A program made the translations under genes and the position numbers. The notes beneath the pieces were generated by a model. That model ran no database searches, was not told where the DNA came from, and saw nothing but the letters and a program-made list of their open reading frames with translations. Of a stretch of 64,000 nucleotides of DNA, positions 51,701 to 63,921 are shown one piece after another. Position 1 is the stretch's first letter; every line of letters starts with the position of its first letter. The stretch is taken from positions 69,968,604 to 70,032,603 of the forward strand of contig NC_065531.1 in NCBI RefSeq assembly GCF_020184175.1, given 5' to 3'. Source of the DNA: Aphis gossypii. Taxonomy: Eukaryota > Arthropoda > Insecta > Hemiptera > Aphididae.

Positions 51701-54600
51701 ACTAGATATATATATATACGTATATTTGCCATTCTTTGGCATATATTATAGTAATTCAATATGTTGGTTAATTAAAATATGTACGAATAAATTCAAATAC
51801 ATTAAACTGAATTGACTTTGAAGAAGCTCTACACGAGTATAATATGAATTATTTAAAGTTTGTATATACTAGGTATGCAGTTACGCAGAAATATTAAGTT
51901 TTTAAATTCTGTATTCTTCTTCTAATTACTACTATTACTATATATTGTCTATACTATAGTACGTATAAATAATAATTATAAAAACTAATAGTTAATAGGT
52001 ATAGGTACTTGTATTGTGTCCAAGCACTGAAGCATTCATCATCTTTTATCAAAAAAAAAAAATTAAATATTTCTATTGCTATATAATTGAATATAGCTGG
52101 TTAAGAATTTTGAATAATAAACACGAGAAATAAATTAGAAAATAATTACATTAATTATTGATAAAGTTTTATTTTTATAGACATAAAAATAAGGGAGATG
52201 GTATTTTGTGCCAATTTTATTACTTGTGATTTGTGCCACGAATAGGTTAGGGTACATTAGGTATATTTAAATACGTATAAACCTAATTTGTGTCAAAATA
52301 TAAAAATATAACATGTATTTTGGGTCATATATACAAATTAATTTTGGTATTTTGCGCCACGACAGAAAATGAAATGGAATATTTAATTTGCGCCACACTT
52401 TCAACAATATTTAATTTATCAATAAAATAAATTTGATGGAAAAGCTTAAGTTTCGTCATTAATCTATAAGTATAAAAAAAAGGTGAGTAAGCTAAGTATT
52501 ATAAGTAGCTAGGTATTTTATTTCAAAAATTATATGTGCTATTTTACAAAAATAGTATATACCTATTACCTACTAAACGAAAGTTTACTTATTTAATATA
52601 TACATAGAGTTTGTATAATACTTATATACATTTATCTATAATTATAGAAAAATATTTATATACTTTAAAGAATTCATTGCTTACATTAGCAATATACCTA
52701 TATATGCAATATATTATGCTTGTAAAAGCTTATATTTACCTGCATTTGCATAATCTTGTGAAATTTTAAACTTTAAAAAGTAATAAGTTATAAATAACAA
52801 CACGTAGTTAAACAAACATAAATGTTATTTACCTACTTATAATTTGATCCAAATTAATGTATTATACGTTATATTGATGGTGATGACTACATTTTATATT
52901 TTGCAGTCATGTTTTAGGTATATAATATTATCTTTTGAATGTACTTTTATATTAAAAATATGTGAACGGGTGGTATTGGCTGTGAAAATATATACACTAA
53001 ATCCAATAATCAAACTCCAAATTTTAATCCAACTTTATACAGTTATAGATAAATATGCAGACTAATAAAACATGATTTAATTTTGGCCTTACAGGATTAA
53101 TAAATAATGTATTCTAGTTCAGAAGTTGAGTACACTATATATTATGTATATAGTAAGTACCTATACATACACGTACTCTGCAATATTCATAGCAATATAT
53201 TAATGTATTTAAATGTACACAATATATATTCTAAGCGCATAGAAGTATTACACTTTTTGTATTTTTTTGTTTAGTATACCTACTTATTCAGTTTTTATAT
53301 TTCACCATATATACACATCACTGCAAGCATGTATAGGTACGCCAAAGCCGTTTACTGCTTTTATATTTGTGACGTAAGTCCGACAAAGGAGGTATTCGCC
53401 TGAACACTGCTGCAGATGGGGAGAGAAATGCAAATGTGTACAATTCTGCTTAAACGCATATAGTATAGAATATTATTATTGCGCAAATATATGTATATAC
53501 GCATACGACTAAAATCTCCCTTTGTCGACCAAATCGTACTATATACACACACTCACACACTAACGCGTGTGTATATATACTTGTATACATATAAGGGTGT
53601 CTTCTGCACCAGCAACCCTACCCTATATGTGCAGGGCCCTTTCGATATTTTCAAAAAGATTCTGTCGCACGCACCCGCGGCTACACGCGAAGAACGCAAT
53701 CATGTATTCCCTCCATTATATATATATATATATATATATACATACCGTCCCCGTGCCCATCAACGAGTATATTCACGGTAAAAGGATCGTGTGGTAACAC
53801 TACGGAGGGTGCGTCCCTCTATCCGAATAATGCCGGAGAAAGCGTTTTTATAGGAGCGAAGAAATTGCTTTTCCCCTCTTCTGCAGTCTCGTCTTCGTCT
53901 TCATTGTGTACGTATATATATATATAATATATACGCCGCGGTACACGGCCGGAATGAATAAAGTCCCCGGGCTGGGGTATGCGTATATATGTATAGATAC
54001 GCACAACTGCACGTATAAACAAAATCAATTGGTCGCTCGCGTTCCAAATCGATAAAAATATATTGCGCTTTCGGAATGTCTGTATATATATAATATAATG
54101 CGTGTACAGCGTTTGCAGTATACCTATATACATATTGTAATCGGAAAACGCGAATAGCAATAAAATAATATATGTAAAATAAGCTTTACGACCGGCACAC
54201 ACTATATCGTCGACGTACTGCAGAACCGTTATATATACTGCTGTATGTACAGGAAGACGATTATTCGCGGAATGGTTTTGTTTTTTAAGCGATTCGGTTT
54301 GTTTTATGTCGAAAAACGCTTTACGATCGTTTCGAGGGAATAATATTATATATTATAATATAAAATACGCTCATCCTTTTGACGGCAGAAATCTATACAC
54401 CTATTATTTTATTGTACACGAGAAATCGTTTTATGTAGGTACTCAGCTAATTCGTTATGTACGAAAACGGAGTATAATAATATAACATTACAAAATATTA
54501 TTACATGCGCGTGTTTATAGGAAAGATATTATACATAATATGCAGTGAAAATATTGACTACGGAACTGTTATTATCTGTACGTATATTATATTATATTAA
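48791..54600. other. Long AT-rich spacer
   Basis: Holds a small fragment of the GATTCTGAACGAAG family near 49978-50030 (GAATGTATTAATTTTTCAATG), repeated TTTTG(T/C)GCCA strings at 52206-52395 that hint at an unnamed repeat, and (TA)n at 53717-53740. Open frames, including the 127-codon one at 53819-54202, are low-complexity. No gene is supported. Confidence 0.45.
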
Positions 54601-55030
54601 TATTGTGTGTGCAGTGCGGTGCTCTGATAAGGTCGGATGACTCTCAGGGGCGATAGTGTGTTATTGCCGCTGCTGCCGTTCACCGGAAATGCGAAGGACG
54701 CGATATATACATATATACGTCCGCGTAGGACTGCGGCGACGAGCATACAGAGGGTTTCGCGAGCACGAAGGGACGGCGAGTAATTGATTTTAGTGCTCGT
54801 CGCGCGGTGCGTGCTCGTCGGCGTCGTGCGGTCACGCCGAGCGCGGTGTATAACGTCGTTAGTGCGCCTCTCGAGTAAAAAGGGGAGAATGGGAAAATTG
54901 AAGATAATGAACGGGCCGTGCGGCGGTCGTCATCCGCAGCGAGAGCGTCGTATATAATATATACGCGACGAGGTTTTATAGTAACGGTCGGAGGGGGTGC
55001 GAGTGAGAGGGGGGAGAAATAATATGCGCC
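54600..55030. promoter_or_regulatory. CpG-rich island, possible promoter
   Basis: Dense in CG dinucleotides (for example GTGCTCGTCGCGCGGTGCG near 54791), bordered by AT-rich DNA and a GAGAGGGGGGAG tract near 55006. A short frame from ATG at about 54890 (MGKLKIMNGPCGGRHPQRER) ends after about 22 codons. Probably untranslated first-exon or promoter DNA; the gene is not identified. Confidence 0.3.
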
Positions 55031-56380
55031 CGTCCGCCTTTTCCGTTTTGCGTTTTTATCACATTATATTATAATATTATTATTATGCTTTTTTTTTCGT
55101 TCCTTTAGTTTTATTTAGTTTTTTTTCTCGCGATGTCTGTGAGAAGAAAGACTACGTCTTTTTTTTTTAAAACAATAGGCGGATGGGGATAGGGGGGGGG
55201 AACTACGGTCGGTGAAGGTGTTTATTCTATAGGCCTTCGAAATTGCTGCGGGTAAAATTAATTATACCGTATAAACATAATAATATTTTATACAAAACGC
55301 GGATAGATACAACGATGTTTTTTTTATATCATTAACATCATTATCGTTTGAAATTTTACAGCTGAAAAGTGACTGCAGCTTATCGTTCGTATATTTTAGC
55401 AAAATGTATTTCATATATAGGTATACGACGACAGATTATTCACACTGATACTTAAAATATTATATATAGTTGCATTTATTTAAAGTAAAATACATTTTAC
55501 AATAATATGCAATTATTAAAATGTTAATTAAAAAATTGTTTCATCGCTTATATTATAATTTTTCTTTAAATACTTAATACGACATCGTCAACGTGTATAA
55601 TTTAATCAATATCAATAGTTTATTAAAATCTATGTATATTATATAATATAGTAATATATTACCTATGTAGTAAATAGTAATGTAGATAGTATGTATAAAT
55701 GATATGATGTGTATGAGCTTAATGAGTAATTGAATATTATAAAAATAGTTTACCTGCAGTATTTTTCATAAATTATTCATAGTCGATTTTTTTTCTAATT
55801 TACTCTTAAACTATAAATATTAATTAAACATTCAAATTTATTTCCTACAATTAATTCATCCCAGAAGTTAAAACACGATAATTATTAATTAACAATATAT
55901 TAATTAGCAAAATTGCCTAAAAAAAAACTCAGAAATAACGCTGTACCTAAACTGTGAACAAATAGCAAAATAATATATTACTAAAATGTTGAATATTATA
56001 TTTATCTATATAAGTATTTGAAAATATAATATTTATTTTAAATTATGTTTTAATCTTTAAAATTTTTTATATTTTTACACAAAATATAATATTACAAGAG
56101 TTCTAATTTATTAATTTATTATGTTGGCATAGAAATTAGAAAGAACATAATCATTATTTATGCGAACAACGTACTAGTTTATTGAAAAAGAAGAATAACT
56201 TTTTTAAATTGAAAAAATTTAGTATATTTTTCCATATTAAAATTAAATTTGGAGTGTTAAATTTATTATTTGTGAATTATTAACTACTAACACAATGAAT
56301 TAATATTCACTTAACATTACACGATATTCTTATTTTCATTACTTAGTCCACCTTTGATAAATCGTAAAAATAAATCATAC
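55031..56380. other. AT-rich spacer
   Basis: Poly(T) tracts near 55088 and 55160. No coding or repeat structure recognised. Confidence 0.5.
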
Positions 56381-56626
56381 TGTATCTGTGATCTTGGTCA
56401 AAATCGAGATCTTGATCTCCGTAACACATTCTCGTGCATCTGTGATTTTTTTCAGTTGGTTTTCCCTTGCATGTATTGTTTCCTTGTTCGTCATAAGGAC
56501 AAGGTGACACTCTGTAAGGTTCACAACCCTAAAAACGATATGCTAATAGTTAAGCTAAATATTTATATTTATACTCATCTCCGAAAAAATGTTTACCTCT
56601 TCAGATTTGTAATTTCCTCCGGTTAC
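56381..56626 (-). pseudogene. Truncated duplicate of cathepsin B exons 3-4
   Basis: The minus strand carries the last 10 codons of exon 3 (VTGGNYKSEE, 56597-56626) with a GT donor, a 68-bp intron (56529-56596), and a complete 148-bp copy of exon 4 (56381-56528) with intact AG and GT borders. The exon 4 copy is uninterrupted and differs from that of the functional gene at 6 of 49 residues (it starts GCEPYRVSPCPYDEQGNNTC). Similarity continues about 25 bp into the following intron and then stops. A TGA lies in frame just upstream of the exon 3 tail. Since it lies downstream of the last exon of the real gene, it cannot serve as an alternative exon of that transcript. It is a relic of tandem duplication. 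Confidence 0.85.
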
Positions 56627-56689
56627 ATCTATTCAATTGCAGCTACCTTAGTTTTATTTGTAACTTCAATTGTACTCCAATATTCGTGA

Positions 56690-57183
56690 GTTTAGCTCAT
56701 ACAGTTAATAAATAAATAAATTAGTATACCTATTATAGTAGAACTTATTCGTCATGTCATATAACAAATGCAGATTTGCAGTAAGTTGATTCATACTCGT
56801 AATTTTATTCATCATATTAATAAAAAAGACTAAGCATTGCGTCGTTATAACTTAGATTATAAATAAAATCTATTATTTAGATATTTTGAGATACAAACAC
56901 TATAATCGTATACATCAGTATAATGTCCAATAATACGCAGTTCTCGAAAAACATTGAGCAAAATATTTGCATAACCGTATACTCTTACTAGGAAAATTAA
57001 ATAAAAGTATTTTAATTTTTAATAGTATTTAGGTAGAACTGAAACAAGTAGTGAGGGAATAAAATTACAAAGATTCAAAGGACCTAGGTGTATAAATAAA
57101 TATTGTAAAACTAACTCTACGTTGTAAAATTTTATAACCGTTGAGAAATCAATACGAACAAATCGTTAAGGAAGAAACTTAAT
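56690..57183. other. Spacer between cathepsin B gene and its relic
   Basis: No further cathepsin exon could be found here, so the duplicate lacks exons 1, 2, 5 and 6 on this side. Confidence 0.55.
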
Positions 57184-57189
57184 TTTATT
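57184..57189 (-). promoter_or_regulatory. Polyadenylation signal of the cathepsin B gene
   Basis: Reads AATAAA on the minus strand, 51 bp after the TAA stop. Confidence 0.6.
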
Positions 57190-57239
57190 CAAACACAAAA
57201 AAAATTACACTGTTATTCTTAGACAAATACCAAAATTTG

Positions 57240-59162
57240 TTAGTAGGTAACTGGTACACCAGCAGTTGTAGAATTATCGACTCCGCATTCGTTTGTACCT
57301 CGTCGAATTTTGAATAAACCGTTGTCACCCCAATCTTCGTTCCATGAGTTGACCATCAACCAATATGGAATTCCGTATTGTTCACCCCAACCGATTAACT
57401 TCACAGCGTGTCCTCCTAAATATGTGGCATTTTCGGTTCTCTCGTAAATACCTATAAACCATATAGAATGTATGAAAGACAATTTATAAGCGAAATTTAG
57501 TATATAATTATATGGATATTGATTTATATGTTTTACCTGACTTGTAGCTGGGAAAATCGCTGTACACATCAAACGATGCTTCAATTGGTCCGTAAGTCAT
57601 AACGTCTTTTTGGATGCTGCCGTAAGTCAGATAGTAGTAGTCACGTGCTATAAACATTGTTAATAAATCAATAAAATTTAACTACATTTAATCAATTGCA
57701 AAAACGAATCATACTGTATCTGTGATCTTCGTCGAAATCGAGCTCTTGATCTCCGTAACATGTTCTTGTGCATCTGTGATTCTTTTCCATTGGTTTACCC
57801 GCGCATGTATTATTTCCTTGTTCGTCATAAGGGCAAGGTGGCACTCTGTATGGTTCACAACCCTACAAATTACGAACAAACGAACGATTAAACTAAATAT
57901 TTATACTAATAATAATCATCTTCGAACAAGTGGCTTACCTCTCCGGATTTGTAATCTCCTCCGGTTACTAGACCGTGATTCTTAAAACGTTTCCAGGCTC
58001 TTATTGGATAACCACCGTGACATCCGAAACCACATGTATGACAGCAGAAAGTGAGTTCTTCGGCGGATAACAATTGATTGAAATCTCCGTTTGTAGCTAC
58101 ACACAAACGATCGGCGAAAGCAGAGCTCGTAGCCAATGCCTAGTAAAATAAACAATTTAAAATTTATGTTCAAATTTTGACACATGCAGATCAATTGATA
58201 TTTTACCCAACAGGATCCACAATTTCCTTGGTCACGAACTTTTCCGATCGTGCTGCAACGTCTCCATTTTTTCCTAGCGTCAAAATGCTTTGGAATTCTG
58301 CCGAATAAGTTGTCGTAAGACTCATCTTCGGTCTTGTACATTTTCTGATTTACTTCGTTTGGAATTTGCACTCCTTTGGATCCCAAAAGTTTTACGAAAT
58401 GTTCTTCAGCCATTTTTGGGTCGAAGTTGGCGCCTGCCTGGGTTGTTAAATGTTTCGATGAGTATGAGCGACAATTAAATAGTGGGCAAGTAGATAACCT
58501 TCTTATATCATTTTTTTTCACTTTTATTAATACAGCCAGTATATTGATACAATTTGTTTCGAAAGTATTACACTTATTATATTATGTGAGCTTTTTTAGT
58601 AATAATTTATAATTATAGTAATACCTTTAACTATCCATACTATATTTCATCAACCTATATAATTTAAAATCTATTAATATTATTCTGTAAGTATCGAAAA
58701 ACAGTAAAAATAGATTATAATATTTTAGATAGGTATTGTGTTAAAATAAATTTAAAAAGTCATTGCGTATACTAAATTCATAATAATATAAGTTCACGCG
58801 AATGAAGATTTTTATTGTCACAAATACGTAATTAATATCTATTTTATTACTGTAAGTTATTTCATTCCAATTTCAATTTTTATGCATACAAAGAACATAC
58901 TTGTTATTTAAATTTTTGCTATTTTTCATAATTTATTATAAACAATATTACAGAGAGTTTTTAATTTTGAACTTTATTAAATTATTAGATTTGCATAACT
59001 CTTTGCAACATAAAAAAAATTCAAAAATAATCTAAGACTTACTTTCCATGTGGTTGCTTGCTCATTGATTTTGTTAATGTAATCTTCTTCCAAAAAGTAT
59101 GCTTGTTCTGTCACGTAAACACTGATGAATATCACAGACAATAGCATAAATACCCTAGCCAT
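57240..59162 (-). CDS. CathB: Cathepsin B-like cysteine protease, six exons
   Basis: Papain-family (C1A) lysosomal or secreted endopeptidase. Coding exons: 59043-59162, 58207-58437, 57939-58139, 57715-57862, 57537-57647 and 57240-57451; all introns are GT-AG (605, 67, 76, 67 and 85 bp). They sum to 1023 bp, 340 residues, the usual length for cathepsin B. Order: signal peptide (MARVFMLLSVIFISVYV), short propeptide (INEQATTWKAGANF), mature domain starting near IPKHFDARKKW. Oxyanion Gln110, catalytic Cys116 (GNCGSCW), His285 (GGHAV) and Asn305 (NSWNEDWG) are all present, so it should be active. The occluding loop (185-215, PPCPYDEQGNNTC) lacks the His-His pair that gives vertebrate cathepsin B its dipeptidyl-carboxypeptidase activity. 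The Glu at the base of the S2 pocket appears replaced by Ser (VDNSTT). N-glycosylation sequons: NNT, NAT, NST. Aphids are known to have many cathepsin B copies, expressed in gut and saliva; role here is inferred. Confidence 0.95.
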
Positions 59163-59281
59163 TGTTGCTGTATTGTAATTTTAGTTTTATTATTAAAAAA
59201 GTCAAATACACAATTTGTTTTATTACTGTGTACTCATATGCACAATAGTAGTAGAATAACTTCCGATCTGCATATTTTACG

Positions 59282-59289
59282 TTTATATA
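59282..59289 (-). promoter_or_regulatory. TATA box of the cathepsin B gene
   Basis: Reads TATATAAA on the minus strand, about 120 bp upstream of the ATG, predicting a 5' UTR of about 90 nt. Confidence 0.55.
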
Positions 59290-59313
59290 GGTACACATCT
59301 TAGGGTACTCTAC

Positions 59314-59490
59314 TTGTTTCAAGTATTTCTCAGTAGACTCTCGTATCGTAAGTATGATTCAGTATTCACATCAAGATGAATCATAAAATTATGAATAAGT
59401 ATGATATAGGAATATTCAATTAAAATATGAACATATGAATACTAAATCATACTTACGATACGAGAGTCTACTGAGAAATACTTGAAACAA
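59314..59490. mobile_element. 177-bp foldback element at the cathepsin promoter
   Basis: Arms of 55 bp (59314-59368 and 59436-59490) are inverted copies with 54 of 55 matches, starting TTGTTTCAAGTATTTCTCAG; the spacer is 67 bp and AT-rich. No clear target duplication is seen. It begins 25 bp upstream of the TATA box, so it forms the proximal promoter of the cathepsin gene. Near-identity of the arms suggests recent insertion or selection for the structure. Confidence 0.8.
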
Positions 59491-60782
59491 TATGTTGTCG
59501 GTGGTATAAAGTACTTTGACTGTATTGTATTATATTGCTTGAAATAACTATAAATATATCTATTATAAATTATTATAATTTGAAAAATATATATAAATTA
59601 TAATTTTTTAATTGGTGTAATACTCAAAAGTATAATTATTATAAATTATATATTATGAGTTTTTTATTGAGTCTCTAGCTTTTTCCAAGGTATGCCTATG
59701 GGTTATGAGTTGTGTCCGGTAGATTTTTTTTGGATTACTGTAGCACGAGATGTTTAAAAAAACAAATGTAAATTAACATAAATTGTAGTTGTGTATTTAT
59801 AAAATGCTTTACTCGTGTCATCTTTGATAATGTTCTAGTAGGTATATACTTCTAAAAATTAATCATATTGCAAATTCTTTAGGACTTCAATAGATTGAAA
59901 AATATTGGGATTGATTTGAATTAAATTTGGAGTGATATGCTTCACAGCTATTAGTTATATGTAACATTGAACTGGAAATAAGATTCTGTCCATATATACG
60001 AGAAGACAATAGATAGGGCATAGCTCTTGAAATAGTTAACCATTAATAAGTTATACATTTTAAAACTTCGGTAGAATCTAAGTTCCTTCATGCCACGACT
60101 GACATGAGAGTGATTTATATTATTGAAAGTTCCAAAATATGTCTAAGATTATTATTACTACCGTGTAAGTTAGGTACATTATTGTTAACCTGTATACTTA
60201 AGTGTATATATTTATAAATTACTATGATACATGTAAAACCGACGATTTCCAGTTGACAAAAAAAAAAAAAAAAAAAATCCAATAGAAAATTAAATTATGG
60301 TAGTATTTTAAATAAATTCTATAGTACCTATTGGTGTATTAGTATTAAATATTTAATATTGATTGAGTTTGACTGTATATTCTTCAGAGTAAATAAATGT
60401 TATTGGTTTAGATTCTAAATTATTCAAAGAATAATATTACTAGACTGATTTTTCCTGTAGAGTTCTGTACAGAAAATAGAAAATAGTAAAATAGAATAAA
60501 TTCACATGTCACTTGGATGTCACATGGTTATTTTACTTGTTTTAACACGTCTTAATAAAATATTCACAACCATTTATATGTTTTAAACCTTTAAATTTTA
60601 TTACGTATTTGTATATAATACTAAATAGTAAATTCTTATAATTATTCTGAAAGAAATGAGTGATTGATTAGATATCCCACCAATAAAGGATCTGAAGAAG
60701 ATATAAGTATCTAATATATATTGAATATTATATGAAGCCGAAATAGTATTAATTAGACACTAATGTAATGAATTGGTAAGGT
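59491..60782. other. AT-rich spacer
   Basis: Contains a 20-nt A run at 60258-60277. No gene recognised. Confidence 0.5.
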
Positions 60783-60953
60783 ATGAGTCAAAAAGAGTAT
60801 TTATTGGATTTGTCACAATCACAGATTGATAGAATGTTGTCGTGGCAACGAAGAGAGGGAGTGGTATACCCATGTTTTAATAGGTTTCTCTCCGAAGCAT
60901 CGTTATTTGGAGAAAAATTAATGGGTATCGCAAATTATTCTTATATTCTTTAA
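60783..60953 (+). CDS. 56-aa ORF, unknown
   Basis: ATG frame MSQKEYLLDLSQSQIDRM followed by LSWQRREGVVYPCFNRF and a terminal ANYSYIL. The composition is protein-like in otherwise very AT-rich DNA. Near its 3' end a donor-like ATGG/GTATCG (60925) and a strong acceptor TATTTTTTTCAG about 60 bp on could form an aphid-size intron, but the spliced frame stops at once. No domain or neighbour suggests a function; chance cannot be excluded. Confidence 0.25.
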   Translation: MSQKEYLLDLSQSQIDRMLSWQRREGVVYPCFNRFLSEASLFGEKLMGIANYSYIL

Positions 60954-60959
60954 TTAATA

Positions 60960-62090
60960 TTGATTCAAGTATTTTTTTCAGTTTAAATCAATGGTGTTTA
61001 GATGTAAATTTTATATCTACCTATGTGTCTATGTATGCATAATATTTAAATGAACTGGATTTATAGGACTAATGACATAACATGATGCATGAAGTTAGGA
61101 TTTCTACAGTTCAATTTCAATTTTGAATTACTAATGTAGATATATCACCAAAAAATTTAATCTTACTAAATGAATTGTGAATACAAGTGTAAAGTATTAT
61201 TCATAGAAGTATAGTATATAATATTATATTATCATAAAATTATTTAATTGGCTAAAATTAAAGTCGACTCCATTTAAGCAATCGCACTAATTTTAGTGCA
61301 TATTCCAAATAATAAAAACATAAACTAATAATTATTATGTTTGTTGTTTTTTAATAAGTATTCATGTTTTTCTTTGCCTTCATTATTGAAAATTTCAAGA
61401 TTTTTTGGCTTTTACATAATACACAATATATAGCTACACAGGAAGCAAATCTTTTTCGGTTAACTGTACGTTTAATGTTGAGTATATTTGGTATAGATAT
61501 AAGTAATCTTTTTCGAAGTATCAAATATTATGTCTGGAAGAGATTTCTACACTTCAAAATTTCACTATTGGTGATTTTGTTATTTAGAAACAATAAAAAT
61601 TGTTATCGTTATTTGTTTTCATATTAAATGCAAAACTGAAAAACGAAATAAAAATATTTTAGCAAATCGTTAAAATTTGCACAACAAGCTAAATTTGGCA
61701 CTCCTGCTTTAAAAAGTTCGTTAGGTTACCACCTGCATGTGTCATCAGATAACAGTGATGTCTAAAATCAATATTAGAGTAACATTTTGAGTTTTGACTA
61801 ATATTATTATCATAAATTATTATAAGGTTTTGTTGAAGTTATATAACTTCCTTTAATTCTATAGAATCGATTGTGAAGTGGATTATATTATTTTATAATT
61901 AAAACGTTATGACATCACCATCGATGTATTTTTAGAACAAATTACTAATCGTAGTCGAATAAAATATACTATTGTACAATGATAGATTTTATGACGTGAC
62001 TCGTATATTATTATGTTATCTAAAAACGACATAAATCAACCGTTTACAGTGTAATGGGTATCACGATTTACGTCATAATACTGGATTCAA
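60960..62090. other. AT-rich spacer
   Basis: An 87-codon plus-strand frame at 61364-61627 (Phe/Ile-rich) is not convincing. Nothing else seen. Confidence 0.45.
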
Positions 62091-62155
62091 ATGACGGCCG
62101 AAGAGATTAAAGAACTACATGGGACGGAGTATGATCAAGCGAAATATCATTGCAG
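62091..62155 (+). CDS. Candidate first coding exon, unknown
   Basis: ATG frame MTAEEIKELHGTEYDQAKYH runs directly into a donor-like TGCAG/GTAATT. An in-frame stop 15 bp upstream fixes the ATG as the start. If real, the gene continues beyond a long intron to the right. It is short, so confidence is low. Confidence 0.25.
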
Positions 62156-63920
62156 GTAATTACTAATTTTTAACTTTCTTATTAGTGGGCAGTGTTGAAC
62201 AAACATGTTTCGTTGTATATAGTCATTCTGTTCAGAGTAACATTACTATGCGGTCATAATTAATAATTGTCGAAATACTTTACTCAGTACAATTTACTAC
62301 TTTGCATCTTGTTTTTTGCAACACTAAAAAAAATTTAAAATTAAAATGTTTGTTATGTATAATATTATGAAGTCCTCAAAAACATTTGAGTCGGCCTTAA
62401 ACCGCATTATACTTTTGATGAATATCCATAATTCTTGTTTTGCCCGAGTGTTTATATACTTTGCAGTTTGTGTGTGTGTGTCTAATAAATGAACTTTTTA
62501 TGGTAACCGAATATTATCGCGTACTACCTATATATAGGTACCCGCTTTAATTATAATAATATTGTCCACGCGCTTAGGTAGGTATGTGTGTGCGCGGTCG
62601 ACTGTCTAGTAAATAACCTTGTAAAGCGACAAAATAATGTCCATACATTATATAGTTTGGAAAATATTAGTTCTATAACAATATGTTAAATAATTACACG
62701 TGCATAGTAAATGAGGTGAATTACCGATGTCGCTTTTTGTGTCTGCCAGCAGCGTACACATCATAATAATAATACGCGACGATAGTATATACCTATTGAT
62801 GTATTATTATTACGCGCCTAATTGATAATTACCATCATCATCATCATCATGTGTATATCGTATAATTTGGTCGTATTTGTATGTGACCCGGATTCTCTGT
62901 AGACGTACAACAATGATTATAATAATAATAATTGTCCGTCCGTGTTAAAAACGTAACGCGATTATCGAGAGTTTTACGTCTGTTTCCCCAATGAAAACTC
63001 TGCAATTCATCGGCCGACAGGACGACTATTATAATATGCCACTGTAAAACAATATAATCGCTGGCGTTTAACCATATAATAATATTATACACGTAGTATA
63101 ATGCGTGTTACGCGTATACATTATACGGTGTCGTAAACTCGATAGTAATAATAATATTTTAATAACGTTGACAGAAAAAAAAAAAAAACATTGCGACATC
63201 GGATACCTAACTGCTGCAGTTTATAAATTATGCGACGCGCGTACCTATCTGTAATTTGTAAGCCACGATCTGTCAAACATATTAATACGCGACAAATGTG
63301 AATATTATATTGTTTTCCTATATATACCTATATCATAATACTTGCGAGTTACAATCGAATAATAATAATAATAAATGAAATAATAGCCGTTTTTGAATAA
63401 TCACTCTTACGTAGGTATACCTATATTTTGTATATGATTGATTCGTGTTGGAAATATGGTTTTTTTTTTGAACATATGATATTATGCCAACATCTAACTT
63501 TGTTCAAAGTCGACAGTCGTATTGACGTGGGCAATAACGCGCGGTAAAATAAAAAACAAAATCGTGAAATAAATTTGAACTCGGTGATGACGGTGATATA
63601 CCATTGTATCATCATTGCGCCTATAACTATTTACGAAAATCGATTTTGAGAGGAGAGATGGAGACGCGCGTCGCGCGCGGTTTATATAGTCAATATTCCA
63701 TGATATTACTACCTACTTAAGTCATATTTTTTACGGTACATTGATTAGTTTGTATGTTGAGTTTTATTAATTATTAATAGATATAATTATTTAATATTTT
63801 GAATAACGATTACATACATTCTGTATGCCTAACAGTATTTTCAACAATACGATTACATCAACGCCGATTTCCGTTCTTTGAGTTTTTTTTTTACCAGGTA
63901 CTTAAGGACAACGGACTTTA
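62156..63920. other. Intergenic or intronic DNA
   Basis: AT-rich with (ATC)n at 62832-62850 and CpG-richer spots near 62580 and 63660. No supported gene. Confidence 0.45.
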
Positions 63921-63921
63921 G

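Noticed and set aside
53819..54202. 127-codon minus-strand open frame
   Set aside because: Low-complexity translation of TATA-rich DNA with no domain, splice context or conserved pattern.
56354..56689. 111-codon plus-strand open frame
   Set aside because: It is the antisense shadow of the duplicated cathepsin B exon 4.
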